In this document: piece by piece, positions 46,285 through 54,975 of the stretch
Numbering within the stretch: position 1 is the stretch's first letter
Layout: each line of letters starts with the position of its first letter
Source of the DNA: Burkholderiales bacterium
GTDB taxonomy: Bacteria; Pseudomonadota; Gammaproteobacteria; Burkholderiales; WYBJ01
Direction of reading: 5' to 3'
NCBI GenBank assembly: GCA_020848435.1
Contig: JADLAC010000047.1
Coordinates: 1 to 64,000 of the forward strand
Length of the DNA stretch: 64,000 nt
Position numbers and translations under genes: made by a program
The notes under the pieces: generated by a model
Databases searched by the model: none
The model's input: only the letters and a program-made list of their open reading frames with translations
What the model was told of the DNA's origin: nothing

Positions 46285-48309
46285 ATGCTCGTTTACGCCG
46301 CTACCATCCTCGTCAGCGCCTTCCTGTTGTTCCTGGTCCAGCCCGTCATCGCCAAGCAGATCCTGCCGTGGTTCGGCGGCTCCGCGGCGGTCTGGACCAC
46401 GTGTCTCGTGTTCTTTCAGTTCCTGCTCTTGTTCGGCTACGCGTATTCGGACTTGACGACCCGGCGCATGCGGCCGCGCTCACAGGTATGGCTGCATTGC
46501 CTGCTGCTCGTGCTGAGTCTCGCCACGTTGCCGATCATTCCGGACGCCGTATGGAAGCCCGCGGGCGGAGAAGACCCGGTGCTGCGGATTCTGGGCTTGC
46601 TCGCTGCGACCATCGGCTTGCCGTATTTCCTGCTCTCGACTACCGGACCGCTGGTGCAGGCGTGGTTCGCGCGCAGCTTCCCGAGCGGCACCGTCTACCG
46701 CCTGTTCGCCTTGTCCAATTTCGGCTCGTTGCTCGCGCTGATCGCCTACCCGCCGCTGATCGAGCCTTGGATACCAACGCGCGCGCAGTCGCTTTCCTGG
46801 AGCGCGGGTTACGCGCTTTTCGTCGCGCTGTGCATCGCCGCCGGCATATTCAGCTTGCGCGCAGCAGGCAACGCAGCGGCGAGCGCGGTGCTTGCCGATG
46901 CTGAGCCTGGCGGCTCGGCGCCGGTGGCGCGCGAATACGTTCTGTGGCTGCTGCTGGCCGCAATGGGCTCGTACATGCTGCTCGCCGTGACCAATCACAT
47001 CACGCAGAACGTGGCTTCGGTGCCGTTCCTCTGGATCCTGCCGCTCATCCTCTATCTGATCACTTTCATTCTGTGCTTCGAGGGACGCGGCTGGTATCAG
47101 CGGCGCTTTTTTCTCGGGCCGCTCGCCGTCACCGTGCTCGCCATGGCCTGGGGTCTGCACGCCGGCGGCGAGATCATGGAGGTGACCGACGCCGTGCCGC
47201 TCTATTGCGCCGGCCTGCTCGTGTGTTGCATGTTCTATCACGGCGAGCTCGCCGCCCTCAAACCCGCGCCGCGCTATCTCACGCGCTTCTATCTGATGGT
47301 CTCGCTCGGCGGCGCGCTCGGCGGGTTGTTCGTCGGCGTGATCGCGCCGCTGGTATTCGTCACCTACTACGAATTCGGCATCGGTCTGGTCATCACCGCG
47401 CTGCTCGCGCTGTACCTGCTGTGGCCCTTGCCGAAATGGATTCCCGCCCTGGCACTGGGCGTGGCTGTCGCCTGCACCTATTTCGTGGTCGAGTACATCG
47501 GCGAGCTCAAGCGCGGCACGATACTCATGACGCGCAACTTCTACGGCACGCTGCGGGTCAAGGACAGCGGTCCGGTCGACGAGCCCACGACGGTGCGGCG
47601 CCTCATGCACGGCGTGATCATGCACGGCGAGCAGTACCTGGAGCCGCGCCTGAGCCGCCAGCCGACGAGCTATTACGGGCCCGATTCCGGCATCGGGCTG
47701 GCGATTCGCCACTATGCCAAGCGGCCGCTGAAACTGGGGGTGATCGGCCTCGGCACCGGCACCCTGGCCGCCTGGGGCAAGAGCGGCGACGTATTTCGCT
47801 TCTACGAGCTCGATCCACAAGTCCTGACCGTGGCCCGGCGCGACTTCACCTACCTCAACGACACCGCGGCCGGGATCCAGGCCGTAATAGGGGATGCGCG
47901 CCTGAACCTGGAGCGCGAGCCGCCGCAGGGCTTCGACATCCTGGTGATCGACGCGTTTTCCAGCGATTCGATCCCGGTCCATCTAATCACGCGCGAGGCG
48001 CTGGCGGTCTACATGAGGCACATGGCGCCCGACGGCATCATCGCCTTCCATGTCACCAATCGCTACCTCGACTTGCCGCCGGTGGTACAGAAGCTCGCCG
48101 ATGCCGCCGGCATTGCGGCCGTGTTCGTATCGCACGACCCAGAGGAACACGAGCAGCGCTATTCGCGCACCGACTGGATCCTGCTGACCCACGACCAGAG
48201 CTTCCACAAGAGCGATCCGGTGCAGCGAGCGCAATCCCCGGTGCACGTCCCTTCCAAGCTTTCGCTCTGGACCGATGACTTCAACAACCTGTTGCAGATC
48301 CTGAAGTAG
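46285..48309 (+). CDS. Membrane-fused spermidine synthase-like protein
   Basis: 674 residues. The N-terminal ~420 residues hold about ten or more transmembrane helices, with LVQPVIAKQILPWFGGSAAVWTTCLVFFQ near the start. The C-terminal ~230 residues form a spermidine-synthase-type Rossmann domain: GLGTGTLAAWG, FYELDPQVL, and DAFSSDSIPVHLITREA. Such fused proteins are common in proteobacteria and their product is not established. The soluble domain keeps the nucleotide-binding glycines but not the usual full polyamine-site pattern. Confidence 0.85.
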   Translation: MLVYAATILVSAFLLFLVQPVIAKQILPWFGGSAAVWTTCLVFFQFLLLFGYAYSDLTTRRMRPRSQVWLHCLLLVLSLATLPIIPDAVWKPAGGEDPVLRILGLLAATIGLPYFLLSTTGPLVQAWFARSFPSGTVYRLFALSNFGSLLALIAYPPLIEPWIPTRAQSLSWSAGYALFVALCIAAGIFSLRAAGNAAASAVLADAEPGGSAPVAREYVLWLLLAAMGSYMLLAVTNHITQNVASVPFLWILPLILYLITFILCFEGRGWYQRRFFLGPLAVTVLAMAWGLHAGGEIMEVTDAVPLYCAGLLVCCMFYHGELAALKPAPRYLTRFYLMVSLGGALGGLFVGVIAPLVFVTYYEFGIGLVITALLALYLLWPLPKWIPALALGVAVACTYFVVEYIGELKRGTILMTRNFYGTLRVKDSGPVDEPTTVRRLMHGVIMHGEQYLEPRLSRQPTSYYGPDSGIGLAIRHYAKRPLKLGVIGLGTGTLAAWGKSGDVFRFYELDPQVLTVARRDFTYLNDTAAGIQAVIGDARLNLEREPPQGFDILVIDAFSSDSIPVHLITREALAVYMRHMAPDGIIAFHVTNRYLDLPPVVQKLADAAGIAAVFVSHDPEEHEQRYSRTDWILLTHDQSFHKSDPVQRAQSPVHVPSKLSLWTDDFNNLLQILK

Positions 48310-48442
48310 CCGCGAGCCCGATCGAGTCGCGCGTCGCGACATCGGCAGGCACGCGGCCGTGCCGAGTCGAGCGCCTGCGAGCGCAGCGGCGCTGACCGCG
48401 TCGGTTCGAGGCCGTGCGGGAAGACGAGCTACGCGCGCTTCT

Positions 48443-49687
48443 TCACGCGGCGCTCTTGGCGGTTTGGCCGCTGCCGCGCGGAGCGGGCACGAACAGAATG
48501 ACGATGTTGGCGGCGACGATCAGCCCGGTCAGGAAATAGAACGTTCCCGACAGGCTGTAGGCATCGGCGATGGCCCCACCCGCCCAGGGCGAGACGGCAG
48601 CCCCCAGCGCTTGCATGCCGAACATGATGCCGACCACGGTGCCGCCGATCGCGGCCGGCGCGGCTTCGAGGGACCAGGCCTGGATCACCGGCCGAGTGGC
48701 GTACATGAAGAACCCGAGCAGGGCGATGAGAAAGATCACCCAGGTCGAGGTGGCGGCCACCGCCATCAGGAACGTGACGACCGCGGTCATCACCATGGCC
48801 GTGGTCATGACGCCCTTGCGCCCGAACCGGTCCGAGGCGTAGCCGGCGAGCGGCGCCGAGGCGAACGCGACTGCTTGCAGCACGAACAGCGCCACGCCCA
48901 CGCCCGCGGGGGTGTAGCCCATCGTGTTCGCGAGGTACAGCGGCAGGAAGGTGAGCAGGGTGGACTGCGCACCGCTACGGAAGAACGAGCACAGCACGAT
49001 CAATACCAGCGACCGATTGGCGAGCATGGGCTTCACCTGCGCGACGTAACCCGCCCAGGTCCATTTCTCGCCCGTCTTCTTCGCGCCCGATTTCGGCGCC
49101 AGATTCATCGACCCCAGGTAGAGCAGGATCATGCTCGCCATGACGACGCCGGGGACGAAATTCGCGACCACCACCATGCGCCAGGACAGCACCGTCAGCA
49201 AGGCGCCGATCACCAGCGGCGCCAGCGCTTCGCCCAGGTTGCCGCCCATGCCATGAAACGACAGCGCGAGACCCTTGCGCTCGGGAAACCGCTTGCCGAG
49301 CGTGGAGATCGCCGCCGGGTGCCAGAGGTTGTTGCCGATGCCGATCAGCACCATGCACGCGAGCAGCATCCAGTAGCTGTGCGTGAACGACATGAGCAGG
49401 TAGGGAAAGCCGACCCAGAACAGCGACGTCGCCATCAGCCGCCCCTGGTGGCCGAGCGCGTCGACGACGATGCCGCCAGGAATATTGGTGAGCGCGCCGA
49501 CGGCATACTGCACCGTCATGACGAAGCCGATCTCGGTGTACGAAAGTCCGAGCTCCTTACCGATGATGGGCAGGAGCAGGTAGAAGGTGGCGGGATACCA
49601 GTGGGTGAGGCAATGGCCCAGGGAGATGAGCCAGATCTCCTTGAACGGCGCGGGAGCAGCCGCGGCGGCGACGGCAGGCGAGTTCAC
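48443..49687 (-). CDS. MFS transporter (Fsr-like)
   Basis: 414 residues with 12 helices. The start region FKEIWLISLGHCLTHWYPATFYLLLPIIGKELGLSYTEIG resembles the fosmidomycin-resistance (Fsr) branch. SFHGMGGNLGEALAPLVIG is also typical of it. The start codon is GTG. It is divergent from the acyl-CoA dehydrogenase gene. Substrate not readable. Confidence 0.85.
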   Translation of the reverse strand: MNSPAVAAAAAPAPFKEIWLISLGHCLTHWYPATFYLLLPIIGKELGLSYTEIGFVMTVQYAVGALTNIPGGIVVDALGHQGRLMATSLFWVGFPYLLMSFTHSYWMLLACMVLIGIGNNLWHPAAISTLGKRFPERKGLALSFHGMGGNLGEALAPLVIGALLTVLSWRMVVVANFVPGVVMASMILLYLGSMNLAPKSGAKKTGEKWTWAGYVAQVKPMLANRSLVLIVLCSFFRSGAQSTLLTFLPLYLANTMGYTPAGVGVALFVLQAVAFASAPLAGYASDRFGRKGVMTTAMVMTAVVTFLMAVAATSTWVIFLIALLGFFMYATRPVIQAWSLEAAPAAIGGTVVGIMFGMQALGAAVSPWAGGAIADAYSLSGTFYFLTGLIVAANIVILFVPAPRGSGQTAKSAA

Positions 49688-49793
49688 GTGTGCAATTCCG
49701 GCGATCGAAACGGCGCATCATAGCAAATCGGGATTCGCACCCGTGCTCGGGGCAAGTGCGGCGTCGATGGCGGTGACGATCGCGCGGCGCCCT

Positions 49794-49799
49794 ATAATG
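49794..49799 (+). promoter_or_regulatory. -10 box (TATAAT) of the acyl-CoA dehydrogenase gene
   Basis: Perfect TATAAT 35 nt before ATG 49834 in the divergent gap. The -35 position (GCGGTG) is weak, so an activator may be needed. Confidence 0.45.
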
Positions 49800-49833
49800 C
49801 AGCAGCGAACGACCGCGCGCGACGGACCCCGGC

Positions 49834-50988
49834 ATGATCCGAGACCAGGAAACGCTCAACCTACTGCTCGACGCCGTGCGTCGATTCGTGCGCGAACGCT
49901 GTGTGCCCGCGGAAGCGATCACCGCGCAGGACGACGCAATCCCGGACGATATCGTCGCCGAGATGCGGCGCATGGGCCTGTTCGGGTTTGCGATCCCGGC
50001 GCAATACGGCGGCTTGGGCCTGACGCTGGAGGAAGAGGTCCTGGTCAACTTCGAGCTTTCGCAGTGCTCGCCGGTCTTTCGCTCGATTGCGGGCACCAAC
50101 AACGGCATCGGCTCGATGGGGATCGTGATCGACGGCTCGGAGGCGCAGAAGCGCAAGTACCTGCCGCGGCTCGCCGCGGGCGAGATCATCGGTTCGTTCG
50201 CCCTCACCGAGCCCGGCTCGGGGTCGGACGCCGGCGCCCTGGCGACCAGCGCCCGGCGCGATGGCGATGGCTACATTCTCAACGGCAGCAAGCGCTTCAT
50301 CACCAATGCGCCCGAGGCCAGCATATTCACGGTGATGGCGCGCACCGATCCTGCCACCAAGGATGCCTCGGGCGTCTCGGCGTTCATCGTGGAGGCGGAT
50401 TCGCCGGGGTTGAGCCTCGGGCCGATCGACAAGAAGATGGGCCAGCGCGGCGGCCACACCTGCGACGTGATTTTCGACAATGTCAGGGTGCCAGCGGACA
50501 ACCTGATCGGCGGCAAGGAAGGGATGGGCTTCAAGACGGCGATGAAGGTGCTCGACAAGGCGCGGCTCAATATCGCCGCGGTGTGCGTCGGGGTCGCAGA
50601 GCGCATGCTCCAGGACGCGCTCGCCTATGCGCTGCAGCGCCGCCAGTTCGACCGGCCGGTGGCGGAGTTCCAGCTTGTGCAGGCGATGCTCGCCGATTGC
50701 CGCACGGAGATCTTCGCGGCTCGCTCGATGACGCTGGAATCCGCGCGCAAACACGACGCGGGCGAGCGCATCGGCCTGGAAGCCTCCTGCTGCAAGTATT
50801 ATGCGTCCGAAATGTGCGGCCGGGTCGCGGACCGAGCGGTCCAAGTCCACGGCGGCGCGGGCTACATGGCCGACTACGGCATCGAGCGCTTCTATCGCGA
50901 CGTGCGCCTGTTCAGGATCTACGAGGGTACGAGCCAGATCCAGCAGCTCGTGATCGCGCGCCACATGATCAAGGCCGCGGGCGGTTAG
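49834..50988 (+). CDS. Acyl-CoA dehydrogenase
   Basis: 384 residues, normal length, flavoprotein. FALTEPGSGSDAGAL binds FAD, and the C-terminal RDVRLFRIYEGTSQIQQLVIAR contains the catalytic Glu in YEGTSQIQ. QVHGGAGYMADYGIERFYRD is also typical. It makes the 2,3-enoyl-CoA from an acyl-CoA, passing electrons to ETF. Substrate length cannot be set. The next gene, a Bug receptor, begins 21 bp later, which suggests a shared transcript. Confidence 0.93.
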   Translation: MIRDQETLNLLLDAVRRFVRERCVPAEAITAQDDAIPDDIVAEMRRMGLFGFAIPAQYGGLGLTLEEEVLVNFELSQCSPVFRSIAGTNNGIGSMGIVIDGSEAQKRKYLPRLAAGEIIGSFALTEPGSGSDAGALATSARRDGDGYILNGSKRFITNAPEASIFTVMARTDPATKDASGVSAFIVEADSPGLSLGPIDKKMGQRGGHTCDVIFDNVRVPADNLIGGKEGMGFKTAMKVLDKARLNIAAVCVGVAERMLQDALAYALQRRQFDRPVAEFQLVQAMLADCRTEIFAARSMTLESARKHDAGERIGLEASCCKYYASEMCGRVADRAVQVHGGAGYMADYGIERFYRDVRLFRIYEGTSQIQQLVIARHMIKAAGG

Positions 50989-51009
50989 AAAGCCAAAGGA
51001 GGAGCATCC

Positions 51010-51990
51010 ATGGTTCTGCGTTGCTTTGGGCCGGTTCTCACCGGCATCGGCATACTCGGCGTCTTGGCCGGTACGGCGGGGGCACAGAGCGCGTATCCGA
51101 ACAAGTCCCTTCGGATCATCGTCGCCTATACGCCGGCGGGGACCACCGATATCCTCGCCCGCGCGATCGGGCAGAAACTCACCGAAGCCTGGTCGCAGCC
51201 CGTGATCGTCGACAATCGACCGGGCGCCAACGGCAACATCGGCACCGAGATCGCCGCCAAGGCAGCGCCCGACGGCTACACCTTGCTCATGGGCACCGCC
51301 GGCACCCACGCCATCAATCCGACCTTGTACCCCAAACTCCAGTACGACGCGCTGAAGGATTTCGCGCCCATCAGCCTGGCGGCGATCGTTCCTAATATCG
51401 TGGTGGTGAGCAACGCGCTGCCGGTGAAGAACGTGCAGGAGCTGATCGCTTATGCCAAGGCCAATCCGGGCAAGCTTGCGCACGGCTCGCCGGGCATCGG
51501 CAGCACCGGCCATCTTTCCGCCGAGCTGTTCAAGTCCATGACCGGCATCCGCATGACGCACGTTGCCTACAAGGGCAGCGCGCCGACCCTGCAGGACCTC
51601 ATGAGCGGCCAATTGCAGGTCGTGATCGACAACATCCCGCCTTACCTGCCGCAGGTGAAGGCAGGCAAGATTCGCGCGCTCGCGGTGACGCCCGCCAAGC
51701 GCTCGCCCGCGGCGCCCGAGTTGCCGACGGTGAGCGAGGCCGGAGTGAAAGGCTACGACGCCTCGACCTGGTTCGGCTTGTTCGCTCCGGCCGGGACGCC
51801 GCCGGAGGTGGTGGCAAAGATATCCGCCGAGACACGGCGCATCCTGGGCCTGCCGGACGTGCGTGATCGCCTGCTGGGCTTGGGGGCTCAGCCCGCCGGC
51901 AGCTCACCGGAGGAATTCGCCCGCTTCGTCCAGGACGAGATCGAGAAGTGGGCGAAGGTGATCCGCGAGGCCAACGTCACGCTCAACTGA
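51010..51990 (+). CDS. Bug-family tripartite tricarboxylate (TctC-like) receptor
   Basis: 326 residues. A Sec signal peptide ends near AGTAGAQS. The Bug fold shows YPNKSLRIIVAYTPAGTTDILARAIGQKL, PVIVDNRPGANGNIGTEIAAKA, HVAYKGSAPTLQDLMSGQLQV. These periplasmic proteins bind carboxylates and feed TctAB permeases or signal to regulators. No tctAB is nearby. AAAGGAGG precedes the ATG. Second gene of a probable operon with the acyl-CoA dehydrogenase. Confidence 0.93.
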   Translation: MVLRCFGPVLTGIGILGVLAGTAGAQSAYPNKSLRIIVAYTPAGTTDILARAIGQKLTEAWSQPVIVDNRPGANGNIGTEIAAKAAPDGYTLLMGTAGTHAINPTLYPKLQYDALKDFAPISLAAIVPNIVVVSNALPVKNVQELIAYAKANPGKLAHGSPGIGSTGHLSAELFKSMTGIRMTHVAYKGSAPTLQDLMSGQLQVVIDNIPPYLPQVKAGKIRALAVTPAKRSPAAPELPTVSEAGVKGYDASTWFGLFAPAGTPPEVVAKISAETRRILGLPDVRDRLLGLGAQPAGSSPEEFARFVQDEIEKWAKVIREANVTLN

Positions 51991-52133
51991 CGGTGCGCCG
52001 CGCGCGCTCGCGGCGGCCTTGCGACTCGGCCGCCAGGGGCATCGCTCGGGGTTTGCGCTGGGCTGTCGGCGTTCGGCCTTGCTGCGACGACCTTCGAGTG
52101 CGCGCGTCGCGGTCGGCACTGCGCCGACGGCTG

Positions 52134-53159
52134 TTAGCTCTTGGTCGCCAGGCCCAAGCGCTCGACGGCTTCCCTTTCCTTCTCCAGCGCGTGGCGCGCG
52201 AACTGGGTGTAGGCGTTGCCGTCCATGTAGTAGACCTCCTGGCCGACCCGATCGAGCACCTGCAGGAAATTGGCATCGTCCATCGCTTTGCGCGTGGCGT
52301 CGTGCAGGACCTTCACGATCCTGGGATCCATGCCCTTGGGACCGGCGATGCCCCACGGGGAGTTGGCGACGATCCCGTAGATCTCCTTCAGGGTAGGCGC
52401 GTCGGGGGCGCGCTTGGGACGGTTGGCGCTCCAGGTATTGAGCACCCGCACCTTGCCGGACTCGACCAGGCCCCAGGGCGGGCTGCCGGCCATCGCGTCG
52501 ACTTCGCCGCCCATCAATGCCGCCGTCGATCCCGCCGAGCCTTTGTACGGCACGTGGACCCATTGCGCGCCCTCGCGCTGCGCCAGGTCTTCCATGGTCA
52601 CGTGCAGCGAGGTGCCGATGCCGGGGCTGCCGTAGCGGATCTTGTTCGGATTGGCCTTGGCGTCGGCAACGAATTCCTTCCACGTCTTCCACGGCGAGTC
52701 GCTGCGCACGTTGAGGCCGAAGTTGTAGCCGGCCACGCACAGGATGTAGGTGAGATCGTTGATCGGATGGAAGCTGGTTTTGGTGAGAAACGGCAGCCGG
52801 AACACCCCGAGCGGAGTTTGCGACAGGAGATAGCCGTCGGCGTTGCCCTGTTGGGCGATGTACTGCGCGCCGAGGGCGCCGCCGGCGCCGCCCTTGTTCT
52901 CGATGATGATGCGTTGATTGCCGAGCGCGCGGCTCATCGCGTCGGCCAGCGCGCGAAACACGACATCGGTCGGACCGCCGGCGGTCCACGGGCAGATCAA
53001 GGTGATCGGGCGGCCGGGATTGGGATAGGCCGCGCCCGACTGGGCGAACGCGTTTGCCCAGGGGCCGAGCGCGCTCGCGAGCGGCGTCAATCCCAGCGCA
53101 AAGGTGCAGCGGCGCCGCTTGCGATCGATGACGGTTGCAACAGGGTCCTTGCGGCTCAT
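52134..53159 (-). CDS. Bug-family tripartite tricarboxylate receptor
   Basis: 341 residues. The leader is long and basic (MSRKDPVATVIDRKRRRCTF) before the hydrophobic segment. The Bug domain has YPNPGRPITLICPWTAGGPTDVVFRALADAM, HVPYKGSAGSTAALMGGEVDAM. GGAGGAG lies before the ATG. It stands alone between a convergent Bug gene and the acyl-CoA synthetase remnant. Ligand unknown. Confidence 0.92.
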   Translation of the reverse strand: MSRKDPVATVIDRKRRRCTFALGLTPLASALGPWANAFAQSGAAYPNPGRPITLICPWTAGGPTDVVFRALADAMSRALGNQRIIIENKGGAGGALGAQYIAQQGNADGYLLSQTPLGVFRLPFLTKTSFHPINDLTYILCVAGYNFGLNVRSDSPWKTWKEFVADAKANPNKIRYGSPGIGTSLHVTMEDLAQREGAQWVHVPYKGSAGSTAALMGGEVDAMAGSPPWGLVESGKVRVLNTWSANRPKRAPDAPTLKEIYGIVANSPWGIAGPKGMDPRIVKVLHDATRKAMDDANFLQVLDRVGQEVYYMDGNAYTQFARHALEKEREAVERLGLATKS

Positions 53160-53292
53160 CGCAGCTCCTCCAATTTTCCTCTAAGCGGGTGTCATGCGCA
53201 GGATCGAGGCGGCGGGGCGGACGATGCCGGCGCGCGCCGCGAAGCCATAACCGGAACGATAGCAGAGTTCGCGCTGCTGCCGCTGCGCCCCG

Positions 53293-53430
53293 CTAGGCCG
53301 AGTGTTCGCCGCCGCCGTGTTCGCGCAGGCGCAGGATTCTGCGTTGCACCTTACCCGTCGTCGCCAGCGGCAGCTCGGCGATGAATTCGATCTTGCGCGG
53401 ATATTCCGCGGCGGGTGCATCGGCATCGGG
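53293..53430 (-). pseudogene. Remnant of an acyl-CoA synthetase C-terminus
   Basis: The minus strand encodes AAEYPRKIEFIAELPLATTG, then KVQRRILRLREHG and a stop. This is the C-terminal end of AMP-forming acyl/acetyl-CoA synthetases, including the catalytic Lys of TTGK. Nothing upstream on the strand continues the enzyme; the divergent MmgE/PrpD gene begins there. It is therefore a truncated fragment, probably cut by a rearrangement that placed the MmgE/PrpD gene. Confidence 0.7.
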
Positions 53431-53484
53431 CCCGAGGCATACTAGGAGCGTCTCACCCCACTGACAGCGCAACCGGAGATCGGC

Positions 53485-54828
53485 ATGAACGGCATCACTC
53501 GGACCTTGGCCCAATACGCGGCTTGCTCGCAGTACGATGAATTGCCCGCGACGGTTCGGCACGAGGGCACGCGGGCTTTCGTCAATTTCCTCGGTTGTGC
53601 CGCGGGCGGTGCGCGCGAAGACGTGGTCGAGACGATCCTCCCCCTGCTGGCGGAGTTCGACGGCGGCAGCAAGGCAACCGTGATCGGGCGGCGCGAGCGG
53701 CTCGATACCTTGAACGCCGCGTTGATCAACTCGATGAGCTCGGGCGCGCTGTCGTTCAACGACACCCACTATCTCACGGTGGCGCACCCGTCCAGCCCGG
53801 CCGGCGCCGCCGCGCTCGCCATCGCCGAGCGCCGGCCAGTATCGGGGCGCGCGCTCATTCACGGCGTGATCCTGGGCATCGAGTTGCAGTGCCGGGTCGG
53901 CGCGATACTGTGCACACCGCCCGCGGTGGTGTCGGTGGGCTTGTCGATGCAGGGCCTGGTCGGCGGCATCGGCGCCGCGGTCGCCGCCGGCAAGCTCATG
54001 AACCTGGATGCCGATGGCATGTGCCGCGCGATCGGGCACGCGATCAACCAGTGCGCGGGGCTGCGCGAAGCGCACGCCACGATGGGCAGCCCCTTCACGC
54101 CCGGCCATGCCGCACGCTGCGGGGTGTTCGCGGCATTGCTCGCCGGAAGGGGCGTCACCATCGCCGATAGCATGATCGAAGGCGTGAAAGGCTTCGCGGT
54201 GACTTACGGGCAGAACGCGCAGCCCGATGCGGCTGTCGCCGAGCTGGGCAGCCGCTTCGAGATCCTGGCGCTCGCCTACAAGCCGTATCCGTCGGGCTTC
54301 GTCACCCACCCGGTGATCGACGTGTGTCTCGACCTCGCCCGGCGCGAGCAGTTCGATGCGGCCGATATCGAACGGGTGGAGATCGCCGTCAATCCGCTCA
54401 CCGTACAGCTGTGCAATCGCCCCGAACCCAAGGACCGCGCCCAGGCGATGGTGAGCTTCCAGCACTGGGGTGCGGTAGCGCTGCTCCACAAGGCGGCCGG
54501 AATTGCGCAGGTGACACAGGCGATGGTCGATGATCCCGCGGTTGCAGCATTGCGCCGGAAGTTCGTCGCCGCCCCGCGCGCCGACGTGGCGCGCGAAGCG
54601 GCGCAGTTGCGCGTGGTGCTCAAGACGGGCAAGGTGTTGGCGGCGAGCGTCGAGCGCTGCATCGGCAGCACCGGCGTGCCTCTTAGCGACGATGACTTGT
54701 CGCGCAAGACGCTGGGGCAGCTCGAAAGCGCGTATGGCGCCGAAGCGAGCCGGCGCATCCTGGAGCAGGCGTGGCGGATGGCCGATGCGCCGAGCGCGGG
54801 CGCATTGTGCGAGCTACTGAAGCTCTAG
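53485..54828 (+). CDS. MmgE/PrpD family protein
   Basis: 447 residues. It shows FVNFLGCAAGG, ALSFNDTHYLTVAHPSSPAGAAALAIAE, and the C-terminal HWGAVALLHKAAGIAQVTQ. The family includes 2-methylcitrate dehydratase, iminosuccinate-related and itaconate enzymes, so the exact reaction cannot be set. No prpBC genes are near, which argues against a methylcitrate cycle role. It points toward the transaminase gene. Confidence 0.88.
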   Translation: MNGITRTLAQYAACSQYDELPATVRHEGTRAFVNFLGCAAGGAREDVVETILPLLAEFDGGSKATVIGRRERLDTLNAALINSMSSGALSFNDTHYLTVAHPSSPAGAAALAIAERRPVSGRALIHGVILGIELQCRVGAILCTPPAVVSVGLSMQGLVGGIGAAVAAGKLMNLDADGMCRAIGHAINQCAGLREAHATMGSPFTPGHAARCGVFAALLAGRGVTIADSMIEGVKGFAVTYGQNAQPDAAVAELGSRFEILALAYKPYPSGFVTHPVIDVCLDLARREQFDAADIERVEIAVNPLTVQLCNRPEPKDRAQAMVSFQHWGAVALLHKAAGIAQVTQAMVDDPAVAALRRKFVAAPRADVAREAAQLRVVLKTGKVLAASVERCIGSTGVPLSDDDLSRKTLGQLESAYGAEASRRILEQAWRMADAPSAGALCELLKL

Positions 54829-54847
54829 CGCAAGAAATCGGAACAGC

Positions 54848-54937
54848 CACGTTTCCCGGTCGGGACGCAAACCCAAGACAGCGCACGTTTCCCGGTCGGG
54901 TAAACATCGATATCTCCAAGGTCGCAGGAAAACGTGG
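54848..54937. repeat. Repeat cluster C (CACGTTTCCCGGTCGGG)
   Basis: Two perfect 17-bp direct repeats, CACGTTTCCCGGTCGGG, lie at 54848-54864 and 54884-54900 (36 bp apart). An inverted partial copy, GGAAAACGTGG, is at 54927-54937 and could pair with either. The cluster fills the gap between convergent MmgE/PrpD and transaminase genes. The style (direct plus inverted short units) recalls clusters A and B, but the sequence differs. Confidence 0.65.
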
Positions 54938-54975
54938 TCCCCCATGGCACAACGTTTTCGGTGCGGCGCCGCCGT

